Part shown: one piece after another, positions 45,534 to 55,146 of the stretch
Position numbering within the stretch: the first letter of the stretch is position 1
Layout of the letters: each line of letters starts with the position of its first letter
Origin: Clarkia xantiana subsp. parviflora
Lineage: Eukaryota; Streptophyta; Magnoliopsida; Myrtales; Onagraceae
Direction of reading: 5' to 3'
DNA: 64,000 nucleotides
Assembly: GCA_036873135.1 (NCBI GenBank)
Contig: JAPTYO010000018.1
Span: 7,307,503 to 7,371,502 of the forward strand
Notes under the pieces: model-generated
What the model was told of the DNA's origin: nothing
Databases searched by the model: none
Seen by the model: only the letters and a program-made list of their open reading frames with translations
Program-made: the position numbers and the translations under genes

Positions 45534-45541
45534 CTATAAAA
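45534..45541 (+). promoter_or_regulatory. TATA box of the antisense gene in G
   Basis: CTATAAAA in TTTGCCTATAAAACCCTAACC, about 160 bp before the start codon at 45702 and opposite in direction to the element's own RNA. The spacing allows an untranslated leader of about 130 bases. This implies the gene has its own promoter. Confidence 0.55.
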
Positions 45542-45701
45542 CCCTAACCGTGGGTGTTGGATCACTTTTACCGTCTTCGAATTTTCAGGAGCTCTATACA
45601 ACCTTTGTGAATTCAAGCTTTTGCGATTCCGAAGGCCATTAGTGCTTTTCCGACCGTCTTCCCGGCAGCGCCCAGTTCATTCCTTCAACCTCCAATTCGT
45701 C

Positions 45702-48384
45702 ATGTCTGGTAAGGATTTCTTCTTCGTTGCTTGCTCATCTTTTCCTTGTTTGCAGCTTTCCGAAAATCCCACTGTGCCTTCCTTGCCATTGCTACTTTTC
45801 AGACAGTGGATCCAGCTCTGAGGGAAGAAAGCCCTTCAACTTTGATTATGCTCTGAATGAAATCTCCAGCACCGCTTATGATGCAGCTCTCCGGGAGGGG
45901 TGCATCACTTCTACTTGGGAACCTCGTTTCCCTTATCCCTGGCCTCGCCCCTCGGGTAACCTTGAGGTTACTCGTCCCCGAAAAGGGGAGGTATTTGTCT
46001 CTACGGGGCAAGTATCAGCGGGGATCCGATTCCCCTTCTGTGGTAATCTGGTCGAGATGTGCCAGCATTACAAAACTCATCCGACCACCTTCTCTCCGCA
46101 TTCCATTCGCCTGTGGAATGCTTTCCAGGTCCTCTGCTTCCGACAGCGGTGGGTATACAGCCTCAAGCTCTTCAAGACCTTCTACGGGATGAAGTGCAAC
46201 GAGGCGGGGGTTTGCGCCTTCTACCCCCGAATGCCGAAGTGGAACAAGGCACAACTTGGACGGTATAACTGGACCAATGACACCTGGAAGGTGGTCAAGG
46301 GTCGGGGACTCCTGGTTGATACGGGGTCCGATAATAGCGGATGGAAGAGAAGCTACTTCTTTATCTGAAACTCCTCGATCCCATGGCCCCGATGGGAGGT
46401 GGAAGCGGACTCTCCTCCCGCTTTCCACACCTACACTGATGAAGACTTCCAGACTCTTCAACTTATCCAGCTCTATCAATGGGGGGAGCCTTACACTCCC
46501 CTCGACGCCAATTCCCTCGTGGAGCGGGACCTGGTGAACGCCGGGATCCAACTCCTCGACATAATCTCCGGGGGGCAGCTCTTCGACGGCCCCTCCAATG
46601 TGGTTCCCTGGGTAAATCTATAACTCTTTTCTTTTACTGTTTGCAGCCAAGAAGGTATCCGTGCTGACCGATCTGTTCCTTAAGCAGGGGGAGACCGATG
46701 CCGTCCGCCCTTCGCGGAAGAGGAAGTCCGCCAAGAAGGCTGCTGCTCCGTCGGGGTCTCCTTATGCGGAGCAACCTAAGCGGAAGCGCGTGGAGCTGGA
46801 CCAACTCTTCGACGTCCAGAACGCTGAAGAAGGTAAAAAGCTCCGTCTCGCTATTAAATCGTATAGGAGGATGGTCCCGAAGGATTTGATTCCTTCGACC
46901 AGGGAGGCCCGTATTGCCGACGTTAATCGAATCCTTCGAGGTGAAAATCCTCGTGTCCTGAAGGCGGGCTACTACCACTACCACGGGAAGGATCAATATG
47001 TCTCCCGACGTATTGTTTGGTGTAAGAATCCTGATGAACTCCCTGATTACATTTCTGAAGCCTCTCGTCCTCTAGGTGCAGGTCGCTCAGGAGCTCCGTC
47101 GGGCGCTGAAGCTTCCGCGGGTGCACCGTCTTCAACAGGGGCGCCTCCCTCAACTGGGGAGAAAACCCCGACCGGCGAACAATTTCGTCGGGTGGAAACC
47201 TTGGACTCCTCCGAGGAGACTGATGAGGGTGGCTCCCTTCGTCATCGTCGGAGGGCGGGGCAGTCCCACTTGAAACCAACCTCTCAGGGGCTGCCCCCTT
47301 CATCTTCTCCGCAGCAGCGACAGCCGTCGCCCATCCACAACTTCACTCCTTCCCCCGCCCGGGTCGAGCCGGAGGCGCGCCCCTCCACGACTCGTGCTGG
47401 CCCTCCTCCTGTCCCTCTCGACGGGAGTTTCTACAGGGCCTTTGACCCCACGCAGGTGGATGCTCCCTGGACTCCGATCCAAACACTGCAAGGGGTCCAA
47501 CTTCGACAAGGGGACCAGCATGAGGAGCTGGCTCTGCATCTGCTGGCAGGCTCGATCCTGCCCACCATGCGGTTCCCGATTTCCCTGAATCGGACGGCGA
47601 TGCATCGGGATGTTCGAGAGATGTCCCTGCGTCGGATAGAGGTAAAACATCGCTTCTCCTTCTTCATTGGTAAGGCTGGTTGTTTGTCCATTAACACTTT
47701 TCTTTCTTCTATCATAGGAGCTCGGGGACTTCAACCGCCTTTTTGGGTACCTCATTGCCTATGATGAGTCCCGGGAGCGGGACCGGGCGGCCATCGCCAA
47801 GCTTAAGGAGGATCTTGCGGCCTCCAAATCTTCACGGGGGAAACTTGCCAAGGAGCAAGCCATCCTCGACCAAAAGGTTCAGGACCTCCAAAAGCAGGTC
47901 GGGGATTTCGAGGGGCTCCTGAGGCATGAGCGACAGGAGCGGCAGACTGCTGAGGACAAGCTGGTCCTCGAGAAGAAGGCTCTGGAGGAGCAAGTCGCGG
48001 GGGTTCCTGCGCAGCTGGTCGCGGCTGAGGCCAAGGGCCGGGAGGATTATCGGGGGTCTGAAGACTTCCAGGCTGATGCTATTAAGTTCTTCGGCGCGGA
48101 GGTGGAGAACACTCTCTTCAATGCGGTTGAGGAGCTCCACCTGGAGTATGGCGACGCCATTAACTTCGACAAGTCTCCTTCCCTCGCTCCCTTCGCGAAG
48201 AAATACTTTGCTCTTTCTGAGGAGAGTGATGGGGGAGTACCCCCGCAATTGTCGAAGACGCAGCAGAGCTTCCAAGTGCGGATGCCCCGATAGCCGATCC
48301 TCCCGCGGCCGACCCTGTGGAGCCTTCTGCCGCCGACCTCGTGGACCCAGCTTCCGCAGATGCCGCTGACAAGGACCAAGCCTA
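45702..48384 (+). pseudogene. Antisense spliced gene of Tat element G (Transposase_28-like plus coiled coil)
   Basis: Opposite in direction to gag-pol. Exon 1 gives ATGTCTG; intron 45709-45802 (GTAAGG...TTTTCAG). Exon 2 from 45803 restores a frame starting MSDSGSSSEG. Its domain (GIRFPFCGNLVEMCQHY, SIRLWNAFQVLC, LKLFKTFYGMK, GWKRSYFF) resembles the plant 'putative gypsy type transposon' family (Transposase_28, from memory). TGA at 46366-46368 breaks it where Trp would fit (TGG). An apparent intron, 46612-46646, is only 35 bases and one base out of phase. Exon 3 (46647-47641) has a basic KRK cluster and a Pro/Ser-rich part. Intron 47642-47717 (GTAAAA...CATAG) is in phase. Exon 4 (47718 onward) is a long Glu/Lys/Gln coiled coil; a one-base shift near 48235 precedes an Ala/Asp/Pro-rich tail ending TAA at 48382-48384. 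Role unknown. Confidence 0.72.
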
Positions 48385-48900
48385 ACTGCTTATCTTTAGA
48401 GTCCTTATATTTTCTTCGCTTTTGTAATCGTCGGTCCTTTGAGCCCTAATCAATTATCAGACTTTTTTAGTTCCGATTTTTTCGATGCACTTCTCCAAGT
48501 GGCTTTGCTACACTTGCTTAGGTCGATACTTCGACACTTAAGACATTTTCGTACATCACTAAAGACGATTTACTAGTTTGCACCACTTAAGGCGACTTAT
48601 CATCATGCACCACTTAAGGCGACTTTTCAATACTTAGAATAAATCTAAAAAACATGCATCACTTAAGACGACTTAATCTCGTGCATCACTTAAGACGACT
48701 TTTCAATACTTAGAATAAATCTAAGAATCACGCATCACTTAAGACGACTTAATCTTGTGCATCACTTAAGACGACTTTTCAATACTTAGAATAAATCTAA
48801 GAATCACGCATCACTCAAGACGACTTTTTCGTGCACCACCTAAGGCGACTTTTCAGTACTTAGAATAAATCTAAGAATTGTTCACCACTTAAGGCGACTT
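48385..48900. repeat. Degenerate long-period repeats downstream of the antisense gene
   Basis: After a short T-rich stretch, CACTTAAGRCGACTT words alternate with CAATACTTAGAATAAATCTAAG, giving a higher-order unit of about 90-100 bp repeated four times. It grades into the regular 26-bp array. It may include the 3' end of the antisense transcript. Confidence 0.7.
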
Positions 48901-49345
48901 TTCTCGTGCACCACTCAAGGCGACTTTTCTCGTGCACCACTCAAGGCGACTTTTCTCGTGCACCACTCAAGGCGACTTTTCTCGTGCACCACTCAAGGCG
49001 ACTTTTCTCGTGCACCACTCAAGGCGACTTTTCTCGTGCACCACTTAAGGCGACTTTTCTCGTGCACCACTCAAGGCGACTTTTCTCGTGCACCACTCAA
49101 GGCGACATTTCTCGTGCACCACTCAAGGCGACTTTTCTCGTGCACCACTCAAGGCGACTTTTCTCGTGCACCACTCAAGGCGACTTTTCTCGTGCACCAC
49201 TCAAGGTGACTTTTCTCGTGCACCACTCAGGGCGACTTTTCTCGTGCACCACTCAAGGCGACTTTTCTCGTGCACCACTCAAGGCGACTTTTCTCGTGCA
49301 CCACTCAAGGCGACTTTTCTCGTGCACCACTCAAGGCGACTTTAT
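48901..49345. repeat. 26-bp tandem array in Gypsy G (about 17 units)
   Basis: Unit CACCACTCAAGGCGACTTTT plus CTCGTG, with few changes (for example CAAGGTGAC near 49205 and CAGGGCGAC near 49228). The unit lacks stops on this strand, so several long frames are open (up to 165 residues); they are artefacts. The array lies between integrase and the antisense gene, the position where amplified tandem repeats have been described in Tat-type elements. Confidence 0.95.
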
Positions 49346-49521
49346 AAAGCTTAGAGTAAATCTAAGAATAATTATGATCGGAAGCAACCTCTTTATTTAT
49401 TGATGGCACAAATTTGGCTTACATCGAATTAAACGATAAACAACATACACCACTTAAGGCGATTTTACATCGGGCACCACTTAAGGCGACTTTCATTGGG
49501 CACCACTTAAGGCGACTTTCA
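49346..49521. repeat. Diverged repeat copies next to integrase
   Basis: Three further CACCACTTAAGGCGA-type copies (about 49449-49515) follow a unique stretch. The integrase stop lies in the last part. Confidence 0.7.
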
Positions 49522-50613
49522 TCAAGCATGGTGTTTCTTCAAGTGTTCGCCACTAAAAGAATGCTTCAATACTCTGCCATCGAGGTCTTCCAATTTGTAC
49601 GCATTTGGAGCTGGCATCCCCACGACCTTATAAGGTCCTTCCCATTTTGGTGACATCTTGTTGATTCGATCCAAAAGGGTAAACTCGTTGCGACGCCAAA
49701 CCAGCTCCCTGACGAAGAACTGTCGGGACTTTACTCGCCGATTGTAATACCTGGCCGTCGCCAAACGCATTGGAGCTTGGACTTCATCGGCTTCCCGCCT
49801 CTTCTCTTCGAGCAAGTCCAAGTCCAGCCGCCTCATCTCATCATTCGTCAGAGGCTCGTAATATCTCATCCAATGGGACGCCACAGCTACCTCCACGGGG
49901 GCGACAGCCTCCGTTCCATAAACGAGGCCAAACGGAGTCTCCCCCGTTGACCGTTTGGGTGTCGTTCTAACAGCCCAAAGCACGTTCTCCAGTTCGTTCA
50001 GCCACTTGCCCTTCAAGGCATAGACCCTCTTTTTCAGGCCGTCCATCACGATTTTGTTGGCTGATTCCACCTGGCCATTAGTCTGAGCATGGGGCACGGA
50101 AGCTGTCCGATGCTCGATGTTCAACTCCTCCAGATACTCCCTCACATGAGAGCCGTTAAACGGTGGACCATTGTCGCTGATCACCACCTTAGGAATCCCG
50201 TATCTGGACACAATATGGTTCTGGAGGAACTTGACGATCTGGTTCCCTGTCGTTCTGGCCAACGCCTTTGCCTCTATCCATTTTGAAAAATAATCGATAG
50301 TTACAAGTAAATACTTACATTGACCTTGTGCTTGTGGAAGAGGTCCCACCAAGTCGATGCCCCATTTCGCGAAGGGCCAAGCGCTCTTGATGGATGTCAG
50401 ATTAGCGGCTGGAGGCACGATACTCGGGGCGTACCTCTGGCACGCGTCACAGGATCGGACCAACGTCGTCGCTTCCTTGCTCATCGTAGGCCAATAATAG
50501 CCCAAGTTCAGCACTTTCCTCATAATGGATCGGGCCCCTTCATGACAAGCCGCGACCCCTTCATGCACCTCCTTCAGGATTCGATTTGTGTCGGGCTCTG
50601 CCACACACTTCAA
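49522..50613 (-). CDS. Gypsy G integrase
   Basis: 363-residue open frame. The zinc finger is H17, H24, C55, C58 (EVHEGVAACHEG; SCDACQRYA). The core triad is D87 (WGIDLVGP), D147 (VISDNGPPF) and E183 (NGQVESANK), with 35 residues between the last two. The C-terminal part (WRRNEFTLLDRINKMSPKWEGPYKVV...) is the GPY/F-type domain (KWEGPYKV). It ends at EHLKKHHA with no chromodomain, as expected for Tat. The first residues are cut off only by the stop at 50614-50616; it was joined to pol. Catalytic residues look intact. Confidence 0.92.
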   Translation of the reverse strand: MKCVAEPDTNRILKEVHEGVAACHEGARSIMRKVLNLGYYWPTMSKEATTLVRSCDACQRYAPSIVPPAANLTSIKSAWPFAKWGIDLVGPLPQAQGQCKYLLVTIDYFSKWIEAKALARTTGNQIVKFLQNHIVSRYGIPKVVISDNGPPFNGSHVREYLEELNIEHRTASVPHAQTNGQVESANKIVMDGLKKRVYALKGKWLNELENVLWAVRTTPKRSTGETPFGLVYGTEAVAPVEVAVASHWMRYYEPLTNDEMRRLDLDLLEEKRREADEVQAPMRLATARYYNRRVKSRQFFVRELVWRRNEFTLLDRINKMSPKWEGPYKVVGMPAPNAYKLEDLDGRVLKHSFSGEHLKKHHA

Positions 50614-52497
50614 TTACGGAGTCGAGAACCAACCCTTCTTGTATAGCTGATTGTCTAGCATCACGTAATTAGCCGCGATCCGACGTATCCTGTCGGCTGC
50701 TACTTTATCATCGGGGACTGTCCCCGTAGTCAGGTACGCGACTATCGGGGTCATCCAAGTGGGCTCTTTTGCCTCAATGGTACACACCTGTGTCGGGTCG
50801 ATGGTCGATAAGATCTCCTTCTCCAAGAAGTGCACCTTCCGATTTTCGTCAAAGGGTGCCCCCAGGGCAAATTTGCTCAAGGCGTCTGCCTCTACGTTTT
50901 CCTCCCTCGGGATTGCCTCGATGTCGAAGTTTTTAAATCTCTCCTTCAGGGCTTGTACCTCGCGTAGATATTTCTTCATTATCGGGCTCCTCGCTTCGTA
51001 TCGCCCTTGAACCTGGTTTACGATTAAAGCTGCGTCACACTTCACTCTCAAGTGATCGACTCCAGTGCCTTTGGCGATTTTCAAGCCTGGGATAAGAGCC
51101 TCATATTCCGCTTCGTTATTTGTGGCCTTGAATGTTAAAGCCAAGGCATATCGGAGCGGCTCACGTCCACCCGGTGGTATCAACAAAAAGCCTGCTCCTG
51201 ATCCGTCCGAACTCGAGGAGCCATCCGTGTACATTTCCCAGGTATTTTCCTCGTTTGGCTGTTCTGATTGCTCTGCCCTCTCTGGTTGTTCTTCTGTCGG
51301 GACCTCCATGGTTGCCCCCTCTACAGGGCCCGTTTCTTCTAGATCGGGGGCTGTAGATTCTGCTATGAAATCTGCCAATGCCTGGCCCTTAATGGCCGTT
51401 CTTGGAGCAAAGTGTATGTGAAACTCACTAAGCTCTACTGCCCATTTCACTAATCTTCCCGACGCATCCGGTCGGTTCAAAAAATGCTTCAAAGGCTGGT
51501 TCGTCAGCACAGTAATCTCGTGTGCGTGGAAATAAGGCCTTAGCTTCCGAGCAGTAATAATCAACGCAAAGAGGTACTTCTCAACGGCAGGATAATTTAA
51601 TTCAGACTTGGCAAACGCCTTGCTTACATAATAGACGGGGACTTGATTACCCTCGACAACCTTCACTAACATAGAGCTAATGGCAAATTCAGAAACAGCC
51701 AAGTAAAGATAGAGCGGCTCGCCTGGAACCGGTTTCACCAACGGCGGGAGGGTGCGAAGGTGCTGCTTGAGTGCTTGGAACGCTTTTTCACACTTGGCGG
51801 TCCACTCAAACTTCTTGTTGGCCCTTAGGACTTCAAAAAATGGCATTGATCGATCGCTGGCTTTGGACAGGAAGCGATTCATTGCAGCCAGTCGGCCATT
51901 CAGCACTTGTACCTCCCGATGGTTTATCGGAGACTGCATCTCCTCAATCGCCCTCAGCTTCTCGAGATTCACCTCGATTCCTCTCAGGCTCACCATAAAG
52001 CCCAAAAATTTCCCTGAGTGGACTCCGAAGGCGCATTTCGTTGGGTTTAAGCGAACTTGATGAAGCCTCATCCGCTCAAATGCCACGGCTAGGTTGTGCA
52101 CATGATCCTCAGCTTGTCGGGACTTCACCAGCATGTCATCCACGTAAGCTTCTATGGTCTCTCCCAGCATATCTCCGAATAACTTATTCACCATGCGCTG
52201 ATAGGTTGCCCCGGCATTGATTAACCCGAAAGGCATGACATCGTAGTGATAGATGTCACTGTCTGCATAAAACGCTGTGTGAGGAGCGTCCTCTTTAGCC
52301 ATCTTGATCTGGTTGTAGCCCGAATACGCATCCATGAAGCTCAACAGCTCATGTCCCGATGTGGCATCCACCAACTGGTCAATTCTCGGGAGTGGGTAAC
52401 AGTCCTTCGGGCAAGCCTTATTCACGTCGCGGAAATCCACACACATCCGCCATTTCCCATTAGTCTTCTTCACCAGCACCGGATTAGCGACCCAAGT
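50614..52497 (-). CDS. pol: Gypsy G reverse transcriptase, degenerate RNase H and archaeal-type RNase H
   Basis: A 621-residue open frame (52479 on), bounded by stops at 52498 and 50614. RT has VDFRDVNKACPKDCYPLPRI, MPFGLINAGATYQRM and YVDD at 112-115. The first RNase H (about 250-370) has YLAVSEFAISSML and VLTNQPL where active enzymes have Asp, so it is probably inactive. The second RNase H keeps D in EMYTDGSSSS (about 416), E in NNEAEYEAL (about 453), D in VKCDAALIVNQ (about 480) and D in VEADALSKFA (about 531). A dual RNase H of this kind is known for Tat elements. The acidic linker (about 375-412) is rich in Glu. Confidence 0.92.
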   Translation of the reverse strand, partial: TWVANPVLVKKTNGKWRMCVDFRDVNKACPKDCYPLPRIDQLVDATSGHELLSFMDAYSGYNQIKMAKEDAPHTAFYADSDIYHYDVMPFGLINAGATYQRMVNKLFGDMLGETIEAYVDDMLVKSRQAEDHVHNLAVAFERMRLHQVRLNPTKCAFGVHSGKFLGFMVSLRGIEVNLEKLRAIEEMQSPINHREVQVLNGRLAAMNRFLSKASDRSMPFFEVLRANKKFEWTAKCEKAFQALKQHLRTLPPLVKPVPGEPLYLYLAVSEFAISSMLVKVVEGNQVPVYYVSKAFAKSELNYPAVEKYLFALIITARKLRPYFHAHEITVLTNQPLKHFLNRPDASGRLVKWAVELSEFHIHFAPRTAIKGQALADFIAESTAPDLEETGPVEGATMEVPTEEQPERAEQSEQPNEENTWEMYTDGSSSSDGSGAGFLLIPPGGREPLRYALALTFKATNNEAEYEALIPGLKIAKGTGVDHLRVKCDAALIVNQVQGRYEARSPIMKKYLREVQALKERFKNFDIEAIPREENVEADALSKFALGAPFDENRKVHFLEKEILSTIDPTQVCTIEAKEPTWMTPIVAYLTTGTVPDDKVAADRIRRIAANYVMLDNQLYKKGWFSTP

Positions 52498-53475
52498 CTA
52501 GAATCGGAGCTCCTTAATAAACCCAGCATCGAGCAACCTGCCCACCTCCTGCTGGATCGCGATCTTCTTGTCTGTGCCCATTGGGCGCCTTTTCTGCGTG
52601 ATAGGTTTGATCGCGGGATCTATCTTCAGCTCGTGTACGATCACATCGGGGCTGATTCCTGGCATATCCCTCGGGGACCAGGCAAACAGCTCCTTGAATT
52701 TTTTCAGCAGGTCGATCAACTCTCGGGCTGTCTCCGGTCAGAGCAGACCCGATTTTCACCTTCCTCTGGGGTCCGTCGATCTCAAATTCTTTTAGATCTT
52801 CTATGGGGGCGGGACTCCCAAACTCCTCTCTAGGATCTGTATCTGTCTGGAGGACAGTCATGGCCTCTCGCCTCCTCCTTCGGGTAGCGTTAACATAACA
52901 TTTTCGGGATGCTACCTGGTCACCCTTGACCTCTCCGACTCCGTGGTCGGTCGGGAACTTCATCTTCTGGTGCAGGCAACTGCCATCAGGGGGTTGATGG
53001 TGGTTCTCCCGATAATCGCGTTGTAAGTCCCCGTGGAATCAACTACCACAAACTCCACGTTCCTCCTTTCTGATTTCCACCCACTACCAAACTCCACTGG
53101 TAAGGTGATTACTCCTAGCGGATAGGAGGTAGAACCAGAGAACCCCACCATCGGGAAGTTTGCCTCCTTCAGATCTTTCTTCGTTTTTCCCATAGCCTCC
53201 AGCGCGTCCATAAATAGAATATCAGAGGAGCTCCCTCCGTCGATCAGAATTCGCTTCATCTCGTACCCGTCTACATCCAAGGTCACAACCAAGGCGTCAT
53301 CGTGCGGAGTCTCCACGCCTATGAGATCCTCCGACGAAAAGGAAATCACCATCTCTTCCTTCAGGGTCCAGGATCGAGACCTCTTACCTAGCACCACAGC
53401 CGTAGGAATTCTAGAGGCGTAAACCTCCCGAGAGGACGAGGTATCACCTCCAGCAGCAAATCCTCCGTGAATCAC
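52498..53475 (-). pseudogene. Gypsy G protease and RT N-terminus (broken)
   Basis: The frame at 53475-52960 holds the protease: VISFSSEDLI, HDDALVVTLDVDGYEMKR and the active site ILIDGGSSSDILF. After PLMAVA, 7 bases are missing relative to F (about 52975), changing frame into 52963-52514 (KFPTDHGVGEVKGDQVASR...). A second frame change near 52735 leads into 52719-52498 (KELFAWSPRDMPGISPDVIVHEL...), the lead-in to RT, which ends at a TAG (52500-52498) where F has CAG. All pieces are otherwise close to F. Confidence 0.9.
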
Positions 53476-55146
53476 ATTAATGGTGCCCCGTCGTTCTTTG
53501 CGGGCACCGGACGGCTCCGGATCGGACCTCTTCTTCTTTGGGGACCGATCGCGGGATCGAGAACGGGACCGCGATCGGGACCGAGAGCGGGATCAACACC
53601 GCTTATCCCCGACGAACTCCTTGAGCTTCCCCTTCTGGATCAGTTTTTCGATCTCCTTCTTCAGCTCCAGACAATGGTTGGTGTCGTGACCATTTGCGCG
53701 GTGGAATCGGCAGTAGCGATCCGTGCGGGATCCTAAGAATTCTCCATCCTTCTTTGGGGGGTACCTGGAGATACCTTGTCGTTCCATGACCGTTAGTACC
53801 TCCGCCATGGAGCAGTTGAGAGGAATGTCGAGATCCTCCCGTTTGTCCTTCCTTAAAGAACGCCTATCATCTCTCCGACCAGAGCGGCCTCGATCCCGAC
53901 TGCCCTCGGGTTTACCCTTTGACTTACGATCGTCGAAAGGTTTAACCGACTACTTCCCTTTATTCGACTTCGGGGGCTCCAGCTCTCCACCGGCTATCTT
54001 CGACTCCTGGACATCGATTTGCCGTTTCACCCTCTTCTGTAGTGCCTCCATATTCCACACGGCTTTCTCAGCCACGATGTGCATTAGGTCGGAACCGTAG
54101 GGGGCCGTTAGGTTCCGAATGAATGTACGGATGGTTTCACCCTCCGAGATCTCCTCATCAATCTCCGCCACACTGGCAGTGTACTGCTGGTAATAGTGTG
54201 CCAGCGATTCGTCGGGCCTCTGTACCACCTGGGTCAGGGACCTCACACTCTTCAGCAAACGTCTACGACCCTGGTACCGCTGAATGAACCGGTCGTGCAT
54301 ATCTGCCCAGCAAGTGATGCAGCCTGAGGGCAGACTAAAGAACCAGGTCAGGGCTCTTTCCCCAAGTGTGTTCGGGAACAGCGTACACACTATATCTTCA
54401 TTCGGGGCTCTTCCCAGACACGCCATGAGGTGCTTCTGGACATGACGAACCAGATCTCCTTCGCCATCATATTCCTTTATCGTGGGGATACCCAGCCCTG
54501 GCGGGGCTAGGGTGTCTATGAGTCGAGGAACGAAGGGATGAGTAGATCGATCCCTCAGCTTCGACACCAGCGGCTTCTGCTCTTCCATGCAGATGTTCAC
54601 GATCTTTACCACCTAATCGGGGGTGATGGGACCATTCAGGGGAATGGTCCTGTGCTGTACTGGTCCTGGCCCATCAACCACGAATCTCTCTGGCTGAATG
54701 GACACCCTACTCCTGTCCTGGCCTCGGGGCGGAACCTCCTGTACGTTCCGAACCTCTGTTGGTGGGGGCGCTTCTTCTAACGGGGGCATCTCCCCCTGCC
54801 TCCTCGCAGCCTCTCTCCGACCCAAGAGAGCCTCCACGGCTGCCAAAAACATAGGCATGGCTTCTGCCACAGCCCTCATCAGATCCGTAGTTGGGGGAGC
54901 CTCCTGCTCCCTATTGCCTTGGTGCTGAGCAGCAATCTCATCGGGACCTTCATTATGCCCCCCTGTCAGGAAGAGCTCAGCAGCGGGATGGTTCTGGTTT
55001 TCCTCCTGTTCTGGTAGTGAATTCAAAGTTGTCGCAGCGGGGTGACGGGAACCACCAGATTGTCCTTGCCTTCTTTGCTTGCCAGCCGCCATTGAACGAG
55101 TAGAAGGCATATCAGCTTTTTGTTTGCTTCCCACAGACGGCGCCAA
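53476..55146 (-). pseudogene. gag: Gypsy G gag (three nonsense codons)
   Basis: Reads from MPSTRSMAAGKQRRQ (in frame with the PBS region) through the Gag capsid domain (TIKEYDGEGDLVRHV, ALTWFFSLPSGCITCWADM) to the knuckle YCRFHRANGHDTNHC and an Arg/Ser run. It is broken by TAG at 54615-54613, TAG at 53952-53950 and TGA at 53595-53593. F has CAG, CAG and CGA at these positions. Unlike F, the frame is not shifted before the knuckle, so together they show that Gag and Pol were once one frame. Confidence 0.92.
55130..55146 (-). other. Primer binding site of Gypsy G
   Basis: On the minus strand TTGGCGCCGTCTGTGGG directly follows the 5' LTR, as in F and K. Confidence 0.75.

Noticed and set aside
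45799..46551. Minus-strand frames opposite the accessory gene (for example 46551-46015)
   Set aside because: Splice sites, TATA box and the domain-like sequence support the plus strand; the minus frames show no family resemblance.
48906..49403. 165-residue frame rich in HHSRRLFSCTTQGDF
   Set aside because: Artefact of the 26-bp array, which is open in all three plus-strand frames.
51065..52833. Plus-strand frames opposite G pol (51065-51421, 51752-52060, 52246-52833)
   Set aside because: Shadows of the minus-strand RT/RNase H. The genuine antisense gene of G is elsewhere (45702-48384).
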